A stretch of DNA of 50,929 nt, taken from assembly GCF_900102145.1 (NCBI RefSeq), contig NZ_FNBC01000017.1, positions 1-50,929 of the forward strand. Direction: 5' to 3'. Made by a program: the position numbers and the translations under genes. Shown here piece after piece: positions 14,523 to 21,585 of the stretch; positions within the stretch are counted from its first letter, which is position 1; each line of letters starts with the position of its first letter. The notes below the pieces were generated by a model. It had not been told where the DNA came from. It ran no database searches and saw only the letters and a list, made by a program, of their open reading frames with translations. This DNA comes from Thermus arciformis. Lineage in GTDB: Bacteria > Deinococcota > Deinococci > Deinococcales > Thermaceae.

Positions 14523-14854
14523 GCCCCTGGCGGAAGCTCATCACCCTGGCCCCGGACCTCGCGGCCAAGGTGCGCGCCATGCGCCCGCCTAAGGTCCGGG
14601 TGGTGGCCGATGGCCGGGTGCTCTACTGGGCTCTGGCCATGCCGGAGGAGGAGGACCTGGAGGCCCACGCCGCCTGGCCTGGGCAGAACGCCCCGAGCCT
14701 CGAGGCCTGGCTGGTGGAGCGGTTGAGCTTCCTGGAGGAGGCCTGGCCGGAAGCCCAGGAGGTGGAGCTTCTGGGAGTTTGGGCCGGGAACCCGCCCCGG
14801 CTTGAGCCCATCGCCCGGGCCCGGGTGAAGCGGCGTGAGGAGGTGGGGGCGTAA
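14519..14854 (+). CDS. Unknown element protein, 111 residues
   Basis: I do not recognise this protein (SPWRKLITLAPDLAAKVRAM...). It starts at a GTG overlapping the ATPase stop (GTGA), so it is translationally coupled. The sequence alternates beta-like (KVRVVADGRVLYWALAM) and helical acidic segments (LERLSFLEEAWPEAQEVE type). It may form an antiparallel sheet. No signal peptide or membrane helix is seen. Confidence 0.65.
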   Translation: MSPWRKLITLAPDLAAKVRAMRPPKVRVVADGRVLYWALAMPEEEDLEAHAAWPGQNAPSLEAWLVERLSFLEEAWPEAQEVELLGVWAGNPPRLEPIARARVKRREEVGA

Positions 14855-14879
14855 GCCCGTTCGGCATGGGGGTTAGACG

Positions 14880-15449
14880 ATGATGGAGGAAATCAGGGAC
14901 TTGGACCTGGCGCTTAGGGCCGCCCTCGGGGCGGGAAGGCGCGGCCCTCTCCCCGGGCTGGGGAGGGGACCGGGAAGGCCCTGGGAGGGGATTGCCGAAC
15001 GAACCCCCCAAGTCTGGGCCGTGTGGCTTTCGGAGTGGTGGCGGATGAAGACGGGCCGCCCCCTCCCCGAGAGGCCGCCCGTTTGCTTGACCTTCGGGGA
15101 GCAGGTGGTGCGCCTTGTCGGCGTGGAGCGCCGCTTCGGCCACGAGTGGCAGTTCGTCTGCCCCGGGTGTGGGGGGAAGCGCCGGGTGCTCTACCTGGTC
15201 CGCCGGGGGCTCCTCTGCAGGAAGTGCGCCCGCCTGGGCTATCTCTCGCAGGCTAGGAGAGGGGGGAAGGACCGGGCCCTGGACCTGGGCCTGCCCCTGT
15301 GGGGGAGGTACGCCCTCCGGGCCTTCCCCGAGGCCCTGGCCGAGGACCTGGGCAAAGACTTCCGCAAGGCGCTGGAAGCCCTCTTCTCCGGGCTCAAGCT
15401 CAAGGAGGTGGAAGATGAGGAAGGCGAAGGCGAAGCCGAAGTGGACTGA
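14880..15449 (+). CDS. Zinc-ribbon protein of unknown function
   Basis: This 189-residue protein contains a zinc-ribbon pattern CPGCGGKRRVLYLVRRGLLCRKC (two CxxC knuckles 16 residues apart, about residues 98-119). A region VWLSEWWRMKTGRPLPERP precedes it and an acidic tail follows. Such proteins are common in phage and plasmid modules and may bind nucleic acid, but no function is assigned. Two ATGs (14880, 14883) are adjacent; the first is used. Its 3' end overlaps the start of the broken gene that follows. Confidence 0.65.
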   Translation: MMEEIRDLDLALRAALGAGRRGPLPGLGRGPGRPWEGIAERTPQVWAVWLSEWWRMKTGRPLPERPPVCLTFGEQVVRLVGVERRFGHEWQFVCPGCGGKRRVLYLVRRGLLCRKCARLGYLSQARRGGKDRALDLGLPLWGRYALRAFPEALAEDLGKDFRKALEALFSGLKLKEVEDEEGEGEAEVD

Positions 15450-15696
15450 GCGGTACGAGGCCGCCCGCGCCCGGTGGGAGGAGGCCGAGGCCTAGCGCAC
15501 GCGCCTGGCCGGGCTTGGGGGCAAGGCCGTGGCGGTCCTGGAGAAGGCCCTGGAGGAGGCGGAAGGCCTCAACCCGGAGCACAAGGCCCGGGTGGCCGCC
15601 CTGGCCCTCAAGCTGGCCCTGGCCGCCGCGCCGAAGGCGGAGCCCCATCCCCTCTCCTTCACCGCGGCGGAGTGGCCCTTGGACGAGGAGGGGTAG
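15415..15696 (+). pseudogene. Small helical protein interrupted by an in-frame TAG
   Basis: A frame from ATG 15415 reads 26 residues (MRKAKAKPKWTERYEAARAR...) to a TAG at 15493-15495. The same frame then continues without break for 66 more codons (RTRLAGLGGKAVAVLEKALE..., ending LSFTAAEWPLDEEG) to a TAG at 15694-15696. The helical, Ala/Glu/Lys-rich character is continuous across the stop, and CAG-to-TAG would be a single change. It is either a recent nonsense mutation or readthrough. A separate downstream start (GTG 15529) is the alternative. Confidence 0.6.
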
Positions 15697-15736
15697 CCCT
15701 CTTTGGAAAACGGCAGGGCTAGAAAGCCCCAGAACC

Positions 15737-15779
15737 TTCCCCACACGAGGGGGAGGAGCCTTCCCCTCAGCGTGGGGAA
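15737..15779. repeat. Nested stem-loop TTCCCCAC ... GTGGGGAA
   Basis: The outer stem is TTCCCCAC (15737-15744) with GTGGGGAA (15772-15779); an inner GAGGGG/CCCCTC stem lies inside. It follows the broken gene and may terminate the element's main transcript, although it is followed by only a short A/T stretch. Confidence 0.5.
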
Positions 15780-15855
15780 AATGGCGCAAACTTTCGCCGG
15801 GAAAAACCCGGGGGCGAACCCCCAGGCTACTCCCCCTTCGCGTCATGGGTTGACG

Positions 15856-15899
15856 GGTTGCCCCCGGCAACCTTCGCGAAACAAAACTTTCGCGAAGGT
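15856..15899. repeat. Overlapping inverted repeats upstream of the integrase gene
   Basis: GGTTGCC-CCC-GGCAACC (15856-15872) is followed by the perfect 12-bp inverted repeat ACCTTCGCGAAA / TTTCGCGAAGGT (15870-15881 with 15888-15899). They share bases 15870-15872, so the two hairpins exclude each other. They lie 44 bp before the integrase start and are good candidates for regulatory sites. Confidence 0.6.
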
Positions 15900-15942
15900 C
15901 AACCCCTTGCCCCCCTGTGGCAACGCCAGGTTAGCATGGGGT

Positions 15943-17082
15943 ATGCCGCGCAAAGGACTCAAGGCCCGCAAGCGTAAGGATGGGCGCTGGGAGGTGCGCC
16001 CTTACCTCCGGGAGCCCGATGGGCGGTATAGGCGGGTGAGCGTCTTCGGCAAGACCGCCGAGGAGGCCCTGCGCAAGGCCCGGGAGCTTGTGGCCCAGCA
16101 CGAGAAGGGCCTGCTTCCCACCAGGGACGCCACTACCCTGGCCACCTTCGCGGAAAAGTGGCTTGCCCGCAAGCGGGCTACCCTGGCCCCCAAGACCTTC
16201 ATCAACTACCAGCGGGAGGTGGGCTATCTCCTCACCTACCTGGGCCACATGCGGCTCCAGGCCATCAAGCCTGCCGATGTCCGGGAGGCCTTGGACCGCA
16301 TGGCCGCCCAGGGCCTAGGCCCGAGGGCCATCCGCAAGGCGCTTACCCACTTGCGGGCCCTCTTCAAGGAGGCCCTGGCCCTGGAAATCGTCCACCGGGA
16401 CCCTACGGCCTCCATCCGCCTTCAGGCCCCCACGCGCCGCACCGCCGGGAGGACCCTGGAGCCTCACGAGGTGGCCGCCCTCCTCAAGGCCCTGGACGCT
16501 TGGCCCACCTGGGAGGTGGGCACGGCCCTGCGCCTGTGCCTGGCGGTGGGCCTCCGGCCTGGGGAGGCCCTTGGGCTCAAGTGGGGGGACGTGGACTTCG
16601 AGGCGGGCACCCTGGCCGTGCGCCGGGCCTGGACCAACCTCAAAGGGAGGGGGGTACTCACCACCCCCAAGACCCCCTCCAGCCTGCGCACCATCCCCGT
16701 CCCCCCCAAGACCCTGGAGCGCCTTCGGGCCCGGTGGGGGGCCCTGGTGGAAGCGGGAGTGGACCCCCTGGACCTTCGGGAAGCCTGGGTGTTCCCGAGC
16801 GCCAAGGACCCCTCCCAGCCCCTCAACCCCCACAGCCTGGCCCACGCCCTCCGAAAGATTGTGGCCAGGTTGGGGCTACCCCCCATCCGCCCCCACGACC
16901 TTCGGCACACCTACGCTTCCCTGCTCCTGGCGGAGGGGGCCCCTCCGGAAGTGGTGGCGGGCCGCCTAGGGCACGCGCGGCCCTCCATCACCCTGGATAT
17001 CTACCGCCACCTGCTGGCCAGGGAGAAGGAGGCGTGGACCTTTGACCCCGAGGACCTGGTGGCCCCCAACCCCCAGGCCTGA
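15943..17082 (+). CDS. Tyrosine recombinase (integrase)
   Basis: This 379-residue phage-type integrase has an N-terminal arm-binding domain (GRWEVRPYLREPDGRYRRVSVFGKT), a SAM-like core-binding domain (LATFAEKWLARKRATLAPKTF) and a catalytic domain. The catalytic residues are all readable: Arg in GLRPGEALGLKWGDV, Lys in TTPKTPSSLRTIPV, HxxR in PHDLRHTYASLLL, His in RLGHARPSI and the nucleophile Tyr in TLDIYRHLL. It should recombine the 46-bp tRNA core. The ATG at 15943 begins the conserved basic N-terminus. The gene lies next to attR, as usual for tRNA-targeting elements. Confidence 0.93.
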   Translation: MPRKGLKARKRKDGRWEVRPYLREPDGRYRRVSVFGKTAEEALRKARELVAQHEKGLLPTRDATTLATFAEKWLARKRATLAPKTFINYQREVGYLLTYLGHMRLQAIKPADVREALDRMAAQGLGPRAIRKALTHLRALFKEALALEIVHRDPTASIRLQAPTRRTAGRTLEPHEVAALLKALDAWPTWEVGTALRLCLAVGLRPGEALGLKWGDVDFEAGTLAVRRAWTNLKGRGVLTTPKTPSSLRTIPVPPKTLERLRARWGALVEAGVDPLDLREAWVFPSAKDPSQPLNPHSLAHALRKIVARLGLPPIRPHDLRHTYASLLLAEGAPPEVVAGRLGHARPSITLDIYRHLLAREKEAWTFDPEDLVAPNPQA

Positions 17083-17168
17083 CCCCCAAAGCTGACCCCC
17101 AAACCGCCCCCGGCCTCGAGGCCGGGGGTGAGGTTTGCCCTCCCTTTGGGGGTCAAGTTTGGGGGTCA
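17080..17168. repeat. Right cluster of GGGGGTCA repeats, two inverted pairs
   Basis: TGACCCCC occurs at 17080-17087 and 17093-17100, and GGGGGTCA at 17148-17155 and 17161-17168. Both pairs are spaced 13 bp and the pairs face each other around the terminator. The unit matches the left-end cluster, supporting a role as integrase/excisionase arm sites. Confidence 0.7.
17107..17128 (+). terminator. Terminator-like palindrome after the integrase
   Basis: A 22-bp perfect palindrome of the form CCCCCGGC-CTCGAG-GCCGGGGG lies 25 bp after the integrase stop. It would give a very strong hairpin but is not followed by a T-run; it may also be part of the attachment complex. Confidence 0.55.
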
Positions 17169-17217
17169 ACCCTGCTACTGCCTTACTTCCGAGTGCGGAA
17201 GATTTGCGTTCTGGAGC

Positions 17218-17263
17218 TGGCGGGCCCGGAGGGATTCGAACCCCCGACCTACCGCTTAGAAGG
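17218..17263 (-). repeat. attR: 46-bp core inside tRNA-Arg
   Basis: This copy of the 46-bp direct repeat covers the CCA end, T-arm, variable loop and anticodon stem-loop of tRNA-Arg(TCT). The element supplies a functional 3' end, so the tRNA gene survives integration. Confidence 0.9.
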
Positions 17264-17293
17264 CGGCTGCTCTGTCCCCTGAGCTACGGGCCC
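17218..17293 (-). tRNA. tRNA-Arg (anticodon TCT)
   Basis: The 76-nt minus-strand cloverleaf has acceptor stem GGGCCCG pairing with CGGGCCC, T-loop TTCGAAT, anticodon loop CTTCTAA and an encoded CCA end. It is the last tRNA of a Pro-Gly-Arg operon and the integration target of the adjacent element. Confidence 0.95.
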
Positions 17294-17326
17294 AAACAGG
17301 GAGCCGGGGCCAAAGCCCCGGCCATT

Positions 17327-17402
17327 TGGAGCGGGAGACGGGACTCGAACCCGCGACCCTCGGCTTGGAAGGCCGATGCTCTACCAACTGAGCTACTCCC
17401 GC
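17327..17402 (-). tRNA. tRNA-Gly (anticodon TCC)
   Basis: The 76-nt minus-strand tRNA has acceptor stem GCGGGAG / CTCCCGC, anticodon loop CTTCCAA, T-loop TTCGAGT and an encoded CCA. It is the middle gene of the tRNA operon. Confidence 0.95.
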
Positions 17403-17403
17403 G

Positions 17404-17480
17404 TGGTCGGGGCGGCCCGATTTGAACGGGCGACCCCCTGCTCCCAAAGCAGGTGCGCTACCGGCCTGCGCTACGCCCCG
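17404..17480 (-). tRNA. tRNA-Pro (anticodon TGG)
   Basis: The 77-nt minus-strand tRNA has acceptor stem CGGGGCG / CGCCCCG, anticodon loop TTTGGGA, T-loop TTCAAAT and an encoded CCA. It is first in the operon, one base from tRNA-Gly. Confidence 0.95.
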
Positions 17481-17503
17481 GAGGCCGTGGCCACCCACAG
17501 GCC

Positions 17504-17532
17504 ACGATAGCACCTGGCCCAAGGAGGGTCAA
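17504..17532 (-). promoter_or_regulatory. Promoter of the tRNA operon: TTGACC-N17-TATCGT
   Basis: On the minus strand TTGACC (17527-17532) and TATCGT (17504-17509) are spaced by exactly 17 bp and point at tRNA-Pro, which begins 23 bp downstream. It is the best consensus promoter in the window. It lies back to back with the tatA promoter. Confidence 0.8.
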
Positions 17533-17539
17533 GGCGTGC

Positions 17540-17545
17540 TATCAT
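17540..17545 (+). promoter_or_regulatory. -10 box TATCAT of leaderless tatA
   Basis: TATCAT ends 6 bp before the tatA ATG, so transcription should start at or next to the start codon. No good -35 box was found. Confidence 0.5.
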
Positions 17546-17551
17546 GGCCCC

Positions 17552-17713
17552 ATGCGCTTAGGACCCTTGGAAATCCTCCTCATCCTCTTGGTCATCCTCC
17601 TCCTCTTCGGGGCCAAGAAGCTTCCGGAGCTGGCCCGGGGCATCGGCCAGTCCGCCCGGGAGTTTAAGAAGGGCCTCCAGGAGGAGGAGAAGAGGGACGA
17701 GCCTAAGGCTTGA
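17552..17713 (+). CDS. tatA: Twin-arginine translocase subunit TatA
   Basis: This 53-residue protein has the TatA layout: a short N-terminus, one membrane helix (LEILLILLVILLLFG), the FGAKKLPELARGIGQ hinge with amphipathic helix, and a charged tail. TatA forms the size-variable pore that exports folded proteins. No tatC is present here. There is no ribosome-binding site and a -10 box sits just upstream, so the mRNA is probably leaderless. The last 11 bp overlap the end of fdhD. Confidence 0.9.
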   Translation: MRLGPLEILLILLVILLLFGAKKLPELARGIGQSAREFKKGLQEEEKRDEPKA

Positions 17714-18443
17714 GGGCCCCCTCGGCCACGGGCATGCCTCCGGGAGCGTAGAGGCGGTAGCCCGTGGGCCGCACGTAAGCGGCTAGGGCCAGGCCGTAGG
17801 CCCGGGCCAGGGCCACCGCGGGGGCCGTGGCCCCGGTGCGGCTGGCCAGGAGGGCCGCCCCCATGCCGATGGCCTTGGCCGCCATCTCTTGGCTCACCCG
17901 CCCCGTGGAGGCCAGGAGGACCGGGGGGGTTACCCCGTGGAGGAGCATGAAGCCCGCCAAGCGGTCCACGGCGTTGTGGCGGCCGATGTCCTCGCTGAGG
18001 TAGAGGAGCCGCCCAGAGGGGTCAAAAAGGGCCGCCCCGTGGATGCCCCGGGTCTCGGCGTACCGGGCCGCCCTCTTGCGGAGTTCGGCCAAGAGGTGAA
18101 GGGGAAGCCCCGGGTCCAGGGCCACCCGGGGCACGGGAAAGAGCCGGGGCTCCCCGTAACGGAGCCCGGCGGCGGCGCACCCGCTATCCCTGACCCCCAG
18201 GCCCCGCTCGGGATCCTCGGGAAGGTCCACGGCCACCACCCCGTCCCCCACCAGGTACCGCACCCCCTCGAGGCCCCGGAGCACCCCGCTCAGGAAAAGA
18301 TGCCCCAGGGCCAAGTAGACCTCGTCCCCCGGGGTGTAGCTGAAGGCGGTCCAGGGCTTACCGTTCACCACCAAGAGGAGGCGCTTCTCCTCGGGGAGGG
18401 CAAAGGCCTCCTCCCGGAACCGCCCCCCTTCATACCGCCACAT
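17703..18443 (-). CDS. fdhD: FdhD sulfurtransferase for formate dehydrogenase maturation
   Basis: This 246-residue protein matches FdhD, which passes sulfur from a cysteine desulfurase to the molybdenum cofactor of formate dehydrogenases. Diagnostic segments are DSGCAAAGLRYGE (containing the single Cys of the active loop here; E. coli has a CxxC), ETRGIHGAALFDPSGRLLYLSEDIGRHNAVDRLAG and GRVSQEMAAKAIGMG. The ATG at 18443 has a GGAGGGGG upstream; the frame is open to 18623 but that part is not FdhD-like. No formate dehydrogenase gene is in the window. It converges on tatA with an 11-bp overlap. Confidence 0.9.
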   Translation of the reverse strand: MWRYEGGRFREEAFALPEEKRLLLVVNGKPWTAFSYTPGDEVYLALGHLFLSGVLRGLEGVRYLVGDGVVAVDLPEDPERGLGVRDSGCAAAGLRYGEPRLFPVPRVALDPGLPLHLLAELRKRAARYAETRGIHGAALFDPSGRLLYLSEDIGRHNAVDRLAGFMLLHGVTPPVLLASTGRVSQEMAAKAIGMGAALLASRTGATAPAVALARAYGLALAAYVRPTGYRLYAPGGMPVAEGALKP

Positions 18444-18612
18444 GGGCTTCCCCCTCCCCAGGGCGCCCGGCCTGGGCCCGCGAGGCGGGCAGGGCCAGGC
18501 GGAGCCTCCAAGCCCCAACCCGCGCGCCCTCCCAGATCCCCCGCACGGCCTACCCCCTTCAGGAACCAGGCTACCCCTTCTCCACCCGCGAGGAAGGAAG
18601 CCGCTCACACTC

Positions 18613-18638
18613 AAGCACCCCACCGCGGCGGGGCCCCC
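18613..18638 (-). repeat. Intergenic hairpin of the GGGGCCCC / GGGGTGCTT type (copy 2)
   Basis: Read on the minus strand, GGGGGCCCC is followed by GCCGCGGTGGGGTGCTT, a shortened version of the element at 359-400 with the loop lost. It lies between the TPR gene and fdhD. Apart from this hairpin I see nothing in 18444-18684. Confidence 0.5.
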
Positions 18639-18684
18639 AAAAAGCCTTTTCTCAGCCCCGGCCTAAGCGTCCCTGATTGCGAGG

Positions 18685-19749
18685 CTAAAGCCTGCGCAGG
18701 ACCTCCTCGGCCTCCTTGTAGCCCGGTTTCAGCTTCAAGGCCTCCTGGCACTGGTACCGGGCCCCCTCCTTGTCGCCGAGCTTCTCGTTGGCCAGACAAA
18801 GCCCGTAGCGGTACTCCGCCCGCTTGGGCTCGAGGCGCACCGCCACCGTGAGGCGGCTTCTCGCCTTCTCATAGTCCCCCAAGGAGAGGTAGACCTGCCC
18901 CAGGTAGTAGTAGGCGGCGGGGAAGCGCAAGGGGGCCAGGGCCACGGCGTTTTCCAGGGCCACCCCGGCCTCCTTGGTCCGGCCCAGGGTGAGGTAGGCC
19001 TGGCCCAGAGTGTACCACCCTTCCGCGTCCAGGGGCTTGAGCTTGTGGCCCTCCTCCAGGACCCTCGCCGCCTCCTCGGCCTTCCCCTTGAGGAGGAGGG
19101 CGGAGGCGTAGCGGACCCTAAGGTCCTGGTCCTTGGGGGCCAAGGCCACGGCCTTGGCGTACTGCTCCAAGGCGTCGTCCAGGCGGCCCAAGGAGAGGTA
19201 AAGCTCGGCCAACGCCGCCCTCACCTCCGCGGAATCCTGAAGACTAAGGGCCTTCTTAAAGGCCTCCTCCGCCCTATCCGGCTGGCCCAGAAGGGCGTAG
19301 ATCAGGCCCCGCTGGGCGAAGAGGGGCGCGTAACGGGGGTTGATTTTTTCCGCGTCCCGCAGCACGGAAAGGGCCTGCTCCAGGTAGGCCTTGGCCTTCT
19401 CCCGGTCCTCCGAGGCCCGGTAAAGGGCCACGTAGGCCTCGGAGAGGACCATGTACCCCCCGATGTAGCGGGGGTTTTTGGCCACCAGGCCCTTGGCGTT
19501 CTCCAAGGCGGGGTTCAGAAGGCCCATCTTCAGCTGGGCCCGGGCCAGCCAGTAGAGGGCGTCGGGGTTCTGGGGGTTCTCCTTGGCCGCCCGCTCAAAG
19601 AGGGCCAAGGCCGCCTCATACCGCCCCAGGGCGTAAAGCTGCACCCCCATCTTCAGGGGGTCCTGCTGGGCCTGCCCCGCCGGGGGCGGGGGCGTCTGGG
19701 CCAGGGTGGGTGCGGCCAGCAAGCTCAGGGCCAAGAGAAACCAGCGCAT
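18685..19749 (-). CDS. Secreted or periplasmic TPR-repeat protein
   Basis: The 354 residues begin with a signal peptide (MRWFLLALSLLAAPTLAQ, likely cut after the Ala-Gln region) and a Pro-rich linker. About eight to nine tetratricopeptide repeats follow, visible as repeated ALYWLARAQLKMG, AEVRAALAELYLSLGRLDDALEQYAKAVALAP and GWYTLGQAYLTLGRTKEAG. TPR solenoids bind other proteins; the partner is unknown. It is last in a minus-strand operon after hslU, 12 bp downstream, though a link to HslUV function is unlikely across the membrane. Confidence 0.85.
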   Translation of the reverse strand: MRWFLLALSLLAAPTLAQTPPPPAGQAQQDPLKMGVQLYALGRYEAALALFERAAKENPQNPDALYWLARAQLKMGLLNPALENAKGLVAKNPRYIGGYMVLSEAYVALYRASEDREKAKAYLEQALSVLRDAEKINPRYAPLFAQRGLIYALLGQPDRAEEAFKKALSLQDSAEVRAALAELYLSLGRLDDALEQYAKAVALAPKDQDLRVRYASALLLKGKAEEAARVLEEGHKLKPLDAEGWYTLGQAYLTLGRTKEAGVALENAVALAPLRFPAAYYYLGQVYLSLGDYEKARSRLTVAVRLEPKRAEYRYGLCLANEKLGDKEGARYQCQEALKLKPGYKEAEEVLRRL

Positions 19750-19761
19750 ATCCTTAACCTC

Positions 19762-21012
19762 CTACAACACGAACCGCGTCAGGTCCGGCGAGGCGAAGAC
19801 CGCCTCCAGCCTTTGCTCCACGTAGGCCCGGGTGATCTCCACCCGGCCGAGGTCCGTTTGGAAGCTCACCTCCTCCAAGACCTTCTCCAAAACGGTGGCG
19901 AGCCGCCTTGCGCCGATGTCCTCCAGCTCTTGGTTGGCCCGGTGGGCCGCCTTGGCGATGGCCCAAAGGGCCTCGTCCTCAAAGACAAGCTCCGTGCCGT
20001 CCGCCTTGAGGAGCTCCGTGTACTGGCGGATAAGGGAGTTCTCCGGCTCCTTGAGGATGCGGTAGAACTCCTCGGGGCCCAAGGGGGAAAGCTCCACCCT
20101 GATGGGAAACCGCCCCTGGAGCTCGGGGATCAGGTCCGATGGCTTGGCCACGTGGAAGGCCCCGGCGGCGATGAAGAGGACGTGCTCCGTGGAGATGGGG
20201 CCGATGCGGGTGGAGACCACCGTGCCCTCCACGATGGGGAGGAGGTCCCGCTGCACCCCTTCCCCGGAGACGTCAGGGCCCACGGCCCCTTCCCGGCGGG
20301 CGATCTTGTCAATCTCGTCAATGAAGACGATCCCCTCCTCCTGGGCACGGCGCCTCGCCTCCTCCTTGAGTTCCTCCTTGTCTATAAGGCGCTCGGCGTG
20401 CTGGTTCTTGAGCGCCTCCCGGGCCTCCTTCACCGTCATCCGCTTGCGCACGGGCCGCTTGGGGAGGAGGCCTTTCAGCATCTCCCCCATCCCCCCAAAA
20501 GCCTCGCCCCCCAAGACCCCCATGAAGGGGAGGGCCACCTCCTCCTCCACCTGGACCTCCACGAAGTGACCGTCCAGGCGGCCCGAGCGCACCTCGGCCA
20601 CCGAGGTGCGAAGCAGGGTGGCAAGCTCCTCCTCGGCGAGGGCCAGGGCCTTTTCCTCCACCTTCTTCTTCATCTCCTCCAGCACGAGCCCATAGCTCGC
20701 CTCCGCCAGATCGCGGACGATGGCGTCCACGTCCCGGCCCACGTACCCCACCTCGGTGAACTTGGTGGCCTCCACCTTCACGAAGGGGGCCCCGGCCAGG
20801 CGGGCGAGGCGGCGGGCGATCTCCGTCTTCCCCACCCCCGTGGGCCCGATCATGAGGATGTTCTTGGGGGTTACCTCCCGGGCAACCTCTGGGGAGAGCT
20901 TCTTGCGGCGGTAGCGGTTCCTTAAGGCCACGGCCACGGCGCGCTTGGCCGCCTCCTGGCCCACGATGTGCTTGGAGAGCTCCCGGACGATCTCGGCGGG
21001 CGTCAGGTTCAT
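19762..21012 (-). CDS. hslU: HslU ATPase subunit of the HslUV protease
   Basis: This 416-residue AAA+ unfoldase feeds substrates to HslV. It has Walker A GPTGVGKTE (residues 56-64), the pore motif GYVGRD, Walker B GIVFIDEIDK with the upstream intermediate domain, sensor 2 in the GARRLATVLEKVLEEVSF region, and the C-terminal tail LTRFVL that inserts into HslV. The length fits HslU (around 440) with a shortened I-domain. Its ATG overlaps the hslV stop by 4 bp. Confidence 0.95.
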   Translation of the reverse strand: MNLTPAEIVRELSKHIVGQEAAKRAVAVALRNRYRRKKLSPEVAREVTPKNILMIGPTGVGKTEIARRLARLAGAPFVKVEATKFTEVGYVGRDVDAIVRDLAEASYGLVLEEMKKKVEEKALALAEEELATLLRTSVAEVRSGRLDGHFVEVQVEEEVALPFMGVLGGEAFGGMGEMLKGLLPKRPVRKRMTVKEAREALKNQHAERLIDKEELKEEARRRAQEEGIVFIDEIDKIARREGAVGPDVSGEGVQRDLLPIVEGTVVSTRIGPISTEHVLFIAAGAFHVAKPSDLIPELQGRFPIRVELSPLGPEEFYRILKEPENSLIRQYTELLKADGTELVFEDEALWAIAKAAHRANQELEDIGARRLATVLEKVLEEVSFQTDLGRVEITRAYVEQRLEAVFASPDLTRFVL

Positions 21013-21575
21013 GCCTCCCCCAGGGTGAGGACGGTCACCTGGCCCGAGGTGTAGAGGTCCACCTCGGCGGCGATTCTTATGGCCTCCTCGGCGATCTCCT
21101 TGGCGGAAAGCCCCGTGTGCCGGTAAAGGGCCTTGGCGGCGGCGAGGGCGTAGGGCCCCCCAGAACCCACCGCCAAAAGGGGCTCCTCCGGGGCGATCAC
21201 CTCCCCGCTTCCCGAGAGCAGGACCATACCCTCCCGGTCCGCGGCCACGATCATGGCCTGGAGGTGGCGGAGGACCCGGTCGGTGCGCCAGAGCTTGGCC
21301 GTCTCCACCGCACCCCTTAGGAGGTTCCCCTTGGCCTCCTTAAGCCGCTCTTCAAAGCGCTCCAGAAGGGCCATGGCGTCGGCCACGCCCCCGGCGAAGC
21401 CCACGAGGACACCCTCCCCCACCTCCAGCTTCCGCACCTTCACCGCCCCCCGCTTGAGCACGGTCTGGCCGAAGGTGACCTGGCCGTCCCCGGCGAGGGC
21501 GGTGACCCCGTCCTTGCGGACGGCGAGGATGGTGGTGCCGTGAATCTCCACGCCGCCAAGATACTTCCCCCCCAT
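21009..21575 (-). CDS. hslV: HslV threonine protease subunit
   Basis: This 188-residue proteasome-like peptidase has the catalytic Thr after a 13-residue propeptide (GGVEIHG, then TTILAVRKDGVTALAGDGQVT). Other family blocks are KVRKLEVGEGVLVGFAGGVADA, ADREGMVLLSGSGEV and AVGSGGPYALAAAKAL. It forms the double-ring chamber of HslUV. It is coupled to hslU and sits 10 bp after the nucleotidyltransferase gene upstream. Confidence 0.95.
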   Translation of the reverse strand: MGGKYLGGVEIHGTTILAVRKDGVTALAGDGQVTFGQTVLKRGAVKVRKLEVGEGVLVGFAGGVADAMALLERFEERLKEAKGNLLRGAVETAKLWRTDRVLRHLQAMIVAADREGMVLLSGSGEVIAPEEPLLAVGSGGPYALAAAKALYRHTGLSAKEIAEEAIRIAAEVDLYTSGQVTVLTLGEA

Positions 21576-21585
21576 GAGAAGGGCG

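Larger units (their letters stand above)
10321..17263. mobile_element. Integrative element in tRNA-Arg(TCT), about 6.9 kb
   Basis: The element is bounded by 46-bp direct repeats, one of them inside a complete tRNA gene. It carries a tyrosine integrase next to the tRNA, an excisionase-like HTH protein, a primase-polymerase, a helicase-like ATPase and several small unknowns. GGGGGTCA-type repeats flank it on both inner sides. No conjugation, capsid or resistance genes are visible, so it resembles a small integrated plasmid or satellite. Thermus elements of the ICETh type are known to use tRNA sites and to carry a primase-polymerase; whether this is one of them I cannot tell. Confidence 0.88.

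Noticed and set aside
17107-17128. Right attachment core of the element
   Set aside because: The palindrome has no copy at the left end, whereas the tRNA 3' end does (46 bp identical).
19045-20925. Plus-strand open frame of 626 codons over hslU and the TPR gene
   Set aside because: It is a shadow of hslU and the TPR gene, whose motifs are unambiguous; no ribosome site or homology.
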